A DNA stretch of 9,720 nucleotides from WJLY01 sp964399265 (GTDB lineage Bacteria; Joyebacterota; Joyebacteria; Joyebacterales; Joyebacteraceae). The translations under genes and the position numbers were made by a program. Positions within the stretch are counted from its first letter, which is position 1, and every line of letters starts with the position of its first letter. This document shows, piece by piece, positions 5,959-9,720 of the stretch. The notes under the pieces are model-generated. The model made no database searches and was not told the DNA's origin. It was given only the letters and a program-made list of their open reading frames with translations. The stretch lies in NCBI GenBank assembly GCA_964399265.1, contig CAYNQF010000091.1, positions 1 through 9,720 on the forward strand, read 5' to 3'.

Positions 5959-7337
5959 CGGTTGGGGTTGATCTCCCTTCCTCTGAGAACGGCGTGGTGG
6001 AAGAGCCGAAGCCTGTCCACGAGTACCGCCCGCTTCTCGCTCATCGACATCCCGTGGAAGGAGCGCGGGACTTCGAACGGAGAATATCTGTCCATGAGGT
6101 CCGATATCTCGCCCGCACTGAACGCCCCGCCGACGCTCAGGTAGCAGAGGACCGCCGTCAGGTACGCGAGCTGTCTGAGCGAGGCGAACGGAGCGAGAGC
6201 CGCGGCACGCGCCGTGGGAAAGAGGCCCGAGCGCCCCGCCGGGGACCTCAGTATCTTGAACGTCCTCACCGCCTTGCGGGCCGTTGACTCGAGCTTCGAG
6301 TAGAGCCCGGCCAGCGCCGGGAGTCCGGCCTCCATGGCGTCGACGCCCACCACATCACCAAGGACCGCCCTCCAGAACGGCGCCGCGACCTCGGCGTAGC
6401 TGTACAGGCATCTCTCCGCCATCGCTTCAAGCACGGCCACGTCCAGTTCGCCATCTCCGTATCGCGCGCCGGATGCGCGGTCCGTCCGGACGTTCTCCCG
6501 CCCGAGGTCCGGCTGATCTCGCGTGTCTTCGCGGACGCCGCGCAGCGTGCGCAGCGACGACAGGTCTCCCGTCATCTTGAAGCGCGCCCACGCATCCAGA
6601 TCGTCGAGCCAGGGTTCGAGAGCGCTGCGAAGCCGCGCGCGTCCCCTCACGGAGAGCACATCGTTCGAGAAGGCGGCGAATCTCTCCGTGTAGGTCGGAG
6701 GCACGTTGCCTTCGAGGAAGAGGAGGGCGCTCATCGAGTCCAGCAGAAACTTGCCGGACGTGTAGAGCCTGCTCGCCGCGAGCCTGAACCTGTCGGACCC
6801 GGAGGGCCTTCCGTCGTCTTCCCCGCAGGAGAGCAGTGCCTGCTCTACCGTCCTGTTGTGGAACAGCACTAGGCTGTCCCATCTTGGGACGTCCTGGATC
6901 GCCATGGCCCTGAGCCTGCCGGCGACGTCCGGGTCCCCCCAGACGACGACCGGCGCACGCATCATCTCGAACGTCGTGATGAGAGGGGGGAGAGAAGACA
7001 GCCGGTCGGCCGACTTAACGCTTGCGTCGAGTCCAGCGCAGCTACCCGCGAGTTCCTGGTTGGCGGCCGAGACCCAGGCCGCAAGCCGCTGCCGGAATCC
7101 GTTCACGTCGATGCCCGCCCTGCTCAGGCAGACCAGGTCGATGTCGCTCAGCGAGTAGGGTCCGTCCGGCGTCGAGATGACCGTGGTCTCGCCCCTGGCC
7201 GGGGCCCCGATCATGAGCACCGCCTCGATATCGGCCGTGCCGAGAGCGTCCAGCATCCCGCTCACGCTGCGGTCGATCAGCGATGCGTAGAAGGGATTCG
7301 TTCCCTCCGGCAGTGCTCCTCTTGATCTCTCGTGCAC
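5955..7337 (-). CDS. Nucleotidyltransferase-fold protein of unknown function
   Basis: Protein of 460 residues, first gene of the operon. The N-terminal region has a DNA polymerase-beta-type nucleotidyltransferase signature: GAPARGE (44-50), then SDIDL (64-68) giving Asp65 and Asp67, with Asp104 in LDASVKS a candidate third metal ligand. A helical region follows; residues 182-222, including RLYTSGKFLLDSMSALLFLEG, look like the HEPN/KNTase-type helical partner found in many such enzymes (inference). The C-terminal half is helical and unrecognised. I chose GTG at 7337 because GGGAGG (complement of 7343-7348) lies 5 bases upstream, and because a promoter with its -35 at 7412-7417 would start transcription near 7381, after the alternative GTG at 7409. 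It ends in an ATGA overlap with the hydrolase gene. It could transfer a nucleotide to a sugar, lipid or protein; I cannot name a substrate. Antibiotic resistance or toxin roles are not indicated. Confidence 0.65.
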   Translation of the reverse strand: MHERSRGALPEGTNPFYASLIDRSVSGMLDALGTADIEAVLMIGAPARGETTVISTPDGPYSLSDIDLVCLSRAGIDVNGFRQRLAAWVSAANQELAGSCAGLDASVKSADRLSSLPPLITTFEMMRAPVVVWGDPDVAGRLRAMAIQDVPRWDSLVLFHNRTVEQALLSCGEDDGRPSGSDRFRLAASRLYTSGKFLLDSMSALLFLEGNVPPTYTERFAAFSNDVLSVRGRARLRSALEPWLDDLDAWARFKMTGDLSSLRTLRGVREDTRDQPDLGRENVRTDRASGARYGDGELDVAVLEAMAERCLYSYAEVAAPFWRAVLGDVVGVDAMEAGLPALAGLYSKLESTARKAVRTFKILRSPAGRSGLFPTARAAALAPFASLRQLAYLTAVLCYLSVGGAFSAGEISDLMDRYSPFEVPRSFHGMSMSEKRAVLVDRLRLFHHAVLRGREINPNR

Positions 7338-7387
7338 CCGCGCCTCCCGTCCACTCTCGCCGCCCGGCGTCGACCGATGTTCCGACA

Positions 7388-7417
7388 AAGGTAAGGCCAC
7401 TGCTTCCACTCTGTCAA
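7388..7417 (-). promoter_or_regulatory. promoter for the nucleotidyltransferase-hydrolase-flippase operon
   Basis: A perfect -35 TTGACA (complement of 7412-7417), an 18-base spacer and a weak -10 TACCTT (complement of 7388-7393, three of six consensus bases). The predicted start is near 7381, giving a leader of about 44 bases to GTG 7337. The weak -10 suggests low basal expression or a need for an activator. No other promoter is evident within the operon, whose genes are 4 bases overlapping and 24 bases apart. Confidence 0.4.
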
Positions 7418-7448
7418 TCGCGCGCCCGACTCAACCCTCCGAGTGCGT

Positions 7449-7461
7449 GCAAGTTCCTTGC
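7449..7461. promoter_or_regulatory. small dyad, possible operator
   Basis: GCAAG (7449-7453) and CTTGC (7457-7461) are inverted around TTC, in the gap between the two divergent promoters. A separate 6-base palindrome, CACGTG, lies at 7482-7487, just before the plus-strand -35. Either could bind a regulator acting on both sides. Both are short enough to arise by chance. Confidence 0.22.
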
Positions 7462-7494
7462 CCCATGAGCACCTCGTTTACCACGTGTTGCGTC

Positions 7495-7523
7495 TTGAAG
7501 CACGCTTGCCGATATGATACAAT
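7495..7523 (+). promoter_or_regulatory. extended -10 promoter for the C25 protease gene
   Basis: TTGAAG (7495-7500, four of six), a 17-base spacer and TACAAT (7518-7523, five of six), with TGA directly before the -10 making an extended -10 element. The predicted transcription start is near 7530, leaving a long leader of about 120 bases. Confidence 0.6.
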
Positions 7524-7528
7524 CTGTG

Positions 7529-7549
7529 CGTGGGTCGCGGAGACCCACG
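7529..7549 (+). promoter_or_regulatory. hairpin at the 5' end of the protease mRNA
   Basis: CGTGGGTC (7529-7536) pairs perfectly with GACCCACG (7542-7549) around a 5-base loop GCGGA. It lies almost exactly at the predicted transcription start, so the mRNA would begin with a stable 8-base-pair stem, an arrangement known in other genes to slow 5'-end decay. As a DNA dyad overlapping the start it could instead be an operator. Confidence 0.45.
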
Positions 7550-7591
7550 TCACCAAGTTGCGTGCGCTATGTGTAGATAGAGCGGGCGATC

Positions 7592-7623
7592 CGCGCGGCT
7601 CCTCGTCAGTGGGGAGACGCGCG
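7592..7623 (+). promoter_or_regulatory. long leader hairpin before the protease gene
   Basis: CGCGCG (7592-7597) pairs with CGCGCG (7618-7623), then after one G-A mismatch CTCC (7599-7602) pairs with GGAG (7613-7616), leaving a 10-base loop. The stem ends 15 bases before the Shine-Dalgarno AAGGAGGG (7639-7646). There is no U tract, so it is not an obvious attenuator. It may stabilise the message or bind a factor. It matches no riboswitch class I recognise. Confidence 0.4.
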
Positions 7624-7652
7624 TGTTGTCCACACACTAAGGAGGGCAACGG

Positions 7653-9720
7653 ATGAGATCCGTGCGAGCGCTGTTCATGTGCGCCCTGGTCGTTCTCGTG
7701 ACGCTTCCCGCGTCTGCGGCGGTCAGGTGGGTGGACTACGGCGCGGCCGATCCGTACGCGGAGCCCGATGCGAGGCTCATCGCGTCGGGGTTCGGCGGCG
7801 CGACCGTCTCGATCGATTTCCCGGGCCTCGTGGCCGAGGAGGTCGAGACCAAGGGCGGCATGTTCACCAGACTCAGCATACCCGGCTACTATCACACGGC
7901 TGAGGCGGGTCTGCCCAGTCTGCCCGTTGTGCGCCAATACCTCGAGGTGACGCACGGCGCTACGCCGCGCCTCACGGTCGTGAGCGCTGAGTACGCGGAG
8001 ACGAGCCTCTCTGAACTGGGATTCGACCACCCGGTCGAGCCCGCGCAGCCCTCCATATGGAAGCTTCCTGGTGCGCGTGAAGCGGCCGCGTTCGTGATGG
8101 ACGAGGACGCCTACAAGAACGATGCACTCGAGCCGCAAGCGGCCGCCGCGCTGGGGCAGAGTGGTCAGTTCAGGGCCCACCGCTACGTGGAGGTGGAGGT
8201 CTATCCGGTCCAGTATGACCCGGCGACCGGAGTCATCCGCTATCTCACCTCGATCGAACTCCGCGTGGACTTCGACGGCGGCAGCGCAGCCGAGACGAGC
8301 GCGGCGCTTCAGCGCTACGCTTCGCACGACTTCGACGTCTTCGCGGAGAAGCACTTCCTGAACGCGGACGACTTCAAGACCCGCGCCCTGAGCCTGCCGA
8401 TCGGCTACCTCGTGATCTGCTACGACGACTACTACGAGGAGATCGAGACCTACGTTGGTCTCAGGCACAGGCTCGGCTACGACACGACGATCGTCAAGAC
8501 GTCGGAGATCCCCGGCGGAGCGACGACGACGAACATCCAGGCGTACATCAAGGACGCCTACCAGAACTGGCCGGTACCGCCGACGTTCGTCGTCCTGATC
8601 GGCGACACCGGGCAGATACCTTACTTCGTCGGCGTATCGGACTCTCAGGCCACCGACCTCTACTACGTCTGCATGGACGACGGCGACGACTGGCATCCCG
8701 ACATGTACGTGGGACGCTTCTCGTGCGACTCTGAGGCCGACGTGACGTTGCTCGCGGACAAGAGCATGAAGTACGTGCGCTTCGCACTGTCGAGCACGCC
8801 GGAGGACTGGGTGGACGAGGCCACCTTCATGGCGTCCAACGACAACTACTCGATCACCCAAGGCACGCACAACTACGTCATCAGCACGTGGGTGGAGCCC
8901 GCCGGATACGACGTCATCAACAAGCGGTATACGCACGAAGGCGCCACGATCAGTCAGGTCATCGACGACATCAACAACGGCGTCTCGATGCTCACGTACT
9001 CCGGGCACGGCTCGGTGAACGGGTGGGCCGACGGGCCTGCGATGACCGCGACGCAGGTGCAGGCTCTCACCAACGTCGACATGCTCCCGATGGTGCAGTC
9101 GTATGCGTGCGTGACGGGTTCCTTCGCCAGCGCGTGTTTCGGCGAGGCCTGGACGCTCGCACCTAACGGCGGCGTTCTCTTCCTCGGCGCCTCGGACAAC
9201 TCGCTGTGGACCGAGGACGACGCTATGGAGCGCGCCGTCTATGACGTGTGGTTCGGCAACGACTACACGTGGGCGCGCGGAATGTTCAACGAGGGCCTCT
9301 GGGCGGTCGACCAGACGAGCACCACTTACGACAGGTACTACTACGAAATGTACACGGTCTTCGGCGACCCGGCCCTGGATCCGTGGACCAGTGTTCCGCA
9401 GCAGCTGGACGTCGCCTACGCCTCGGCCTTCCCGGTCGGTGGCGAGGTCTTCTCAGTTGACGTGGGCACCACGGGACGTGACCCGGTCGAGAACGCCCTG
9501 GTCTGCATCTACATGGACGGCGAGGTGTACGAGACGGCCTATACGGACGTCAACGGCCACGCCGACATCACCGTGTCGACGCCTCCACAGACGGTCGGGA
9601 TGATGGACGTCTGGGTCAGCAAGCACGACTTCGTGCCGTACGCGGGCGCCGTCGAGGTGATCGTCCCCGTAACGTACGACATCAGTCCGTCGTCGGTTCC
9701 GATCAACAAGGCGACGGCGG
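7653..9720 (+). CDS. Secreted C25 (gingipain-family) cysteine protease, 5' part
   Basis: The gene runs off the right edge after 689 codons with no stop. Residues 1-22 are a Sec signal peptide: Arg2 and Arg5, a hydrophobic core, and ASA before the likely cleavage site; Cys10 is not in a lipobox. Residues 23 to about 245 resemble the C25 propeptide, which keeps the enzyme inactive until export. The caspase-like catalytic domain is at about 246-578: LPIGYLVI, FVVLIGDTGQIPYF (312-325), PDMYVGRFS (349-357), the catalytic His452 in YSGHGSVNGW, Cys486 in QSYACVTGSF, and the closing FGDPALDPW (570-578). Residues 582-672 look like the Ig-like domain that follows the catalytic part in gingipains, and another domain begins near 675. 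ATG 7653 has a strong Shine-Dalgarno sequence (7639-7646). Cleavage specificity cannot be read here, nor whether a C-terminal sorting signal such as a type IX one follows. Confidence 0.9.
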   Translation, partial: MRSVRALFMCALVVLVTLPASAAVRWVDYGAADPYAEPDARLIASGFGGATVSIDFPGLVAEEVETKGGMFTRLSIPGYYHTAEAGLPSLPVVRQYLEVTHGATPRLTVVSAEYAETSLSELGFDHPVEPAQPSIWKLPGAREAAAFVMDEDAYKNDALEPQAAAALGQSGQFRAHRYVEVEVYPVQYDPATGVIRYLTSIELRVDFDGGSAAETSAALQRYASHDFDVFAEKHFLNADDFKTRALSLPIGYLVICYDDYYEEIETYVGLRHRLGYDTTIVKTSEIPGGATTTNIQAYIKDAYQNWPVPPTFVVLIGDTGQIPYFVGVSDSQATDLYYVCMDDGDDWHPDMYVGRFSCDSEADVTLLADKSMKYVRFALSSTPEDWVDEATFMASNDNYSITQGTHNYVISTWVEPAGYDVINKRYTHEGATISQVIDDINNGVSMLTYSGHGSVNGWADGPAMTATQVQALTNVDMLPMVQSYACVTGSFASACFGEAWTLAPNGGVLFLGASDNSLWTEDDAMERAVYDVWFGNDYTWARGMFNEGLWAVDQTSTTYDRYYYEMYTVFGDPALDPWTSVPQQLDVAYASAFPVGGEVFSVDVGTTGRDPVENALVCIYMDGEVYETAYTDVNGHADITVSTPPQTVGMMDVWVSKHDFVPYAGAVEVIVPVTYDISPSSVPINKATA

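Larger units (their letters stand above)
7338..7652. other. divergent intergenic region (315 bases)
   Basis: There is no gene here. It holds the minus-strand promoter (7388-7417) and short leader of the nucleotidyltransferase operon, a gap of about 77 bases with two small palindromes, the plus-strand promoter (7495-7523), and a leader of about 120 bases with two strong hairpins before the protease gene. The frame of the minus-strand gene is open upstream to GTG 7409, but that part is better read as leader. Confidence 0.6.

Noticed and set aside
7431..9008. 525-codon open frame on the minus strand opposite the protease
   Set aside because: It is low-complexity, Arg/Val/Asp-rich and motif-free, and it runs across the leader and promoter of the protease gene. 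The plus-strand frame has a signal peptide and the C25 catalytic His and Cys.
1..9720. CRISPR arrays, tRNA/rRNA genes, insertion sequences, phage genes, toxin-antitoxin pairs
   Set aside because: I looked on both strands for regularly spaced repeats, tRNA-like cloverleaf arms, terminal inverted repeats and transposase or integrase motifs and saw none. The nucleotidyltransferase gene was considered as an MNT antitoxin, but it is far too long and is paired with a hydrolase, not a HEPN toxin.

Overview
The window is GC-rich bacterial DNA with tight operons, strong Shine-Dalgarno sequences (TAAGGAGGGCA occurs before two genes) and sigma70-like promoters. An oxygen-sensitive two-subunit class I fumarase, a stand-alone PhoU-like protein beside a Na/phosphate cotransporter, and a secreted gingipain-type (C25) protease together suggest an anaerobic or facultative bacterium. 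High-GC candidate phyla around the FCB group would fit, but that placement is inference and no marker gene in the window settles it.

Layout: (1) Positions 1-1255, minus strand: a Na/Pi cotransporter followed by the start of a PhoU-like protein that runs off the left edge. The Shine-Dalgarno sequence of the second gene overlaps the stop codon of the first. (2) Positions 1256-1553: a divergent promoter region with one promoter facing each way and hairpins in both leaders. (3) Positions 1554-3000, plus strand: fumarate hydratase alpha and beta subunits, with a 14-base overlap. (4) Positions 3001-3213: a convergent intergenic region with a strong hairpin that probably ends transcripts from both sides. 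(5) Positions 3214-7337, minus strand: a three-gene operon transcribed in the order nucleotidyltransferase-fold protein, alkaline-phosphatase-superfamily hydrolase, MOP-superfamily polysaccharide flippase. (6) Positions 7338-7652: a second divergent promoter region, with a long structured leader on the plus strand. (7) Positions 7653-9720, plus strand: the first 689 codons of a secreted C25 (gingipain-family) cysteine protease that runs off the right edge.

How the genes work together: the cotransporter and PhoU-like protein would manage phosphate. The fumarase serves the TCA cycle in either direction. The three-gene operon looks like a small envelope-glycan module: the flippase moves a lipid-linked glycan, while the nucleotidyltransferase and the metal-dependent phosphodiesterase (both without signal peptides) act on a phosphorylated or nucleotidylated substrate in the cytoplasm. 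That pairing is the least-described part of the window. The C25 protein is exported and probably acts at the cell surface or outside the cell.
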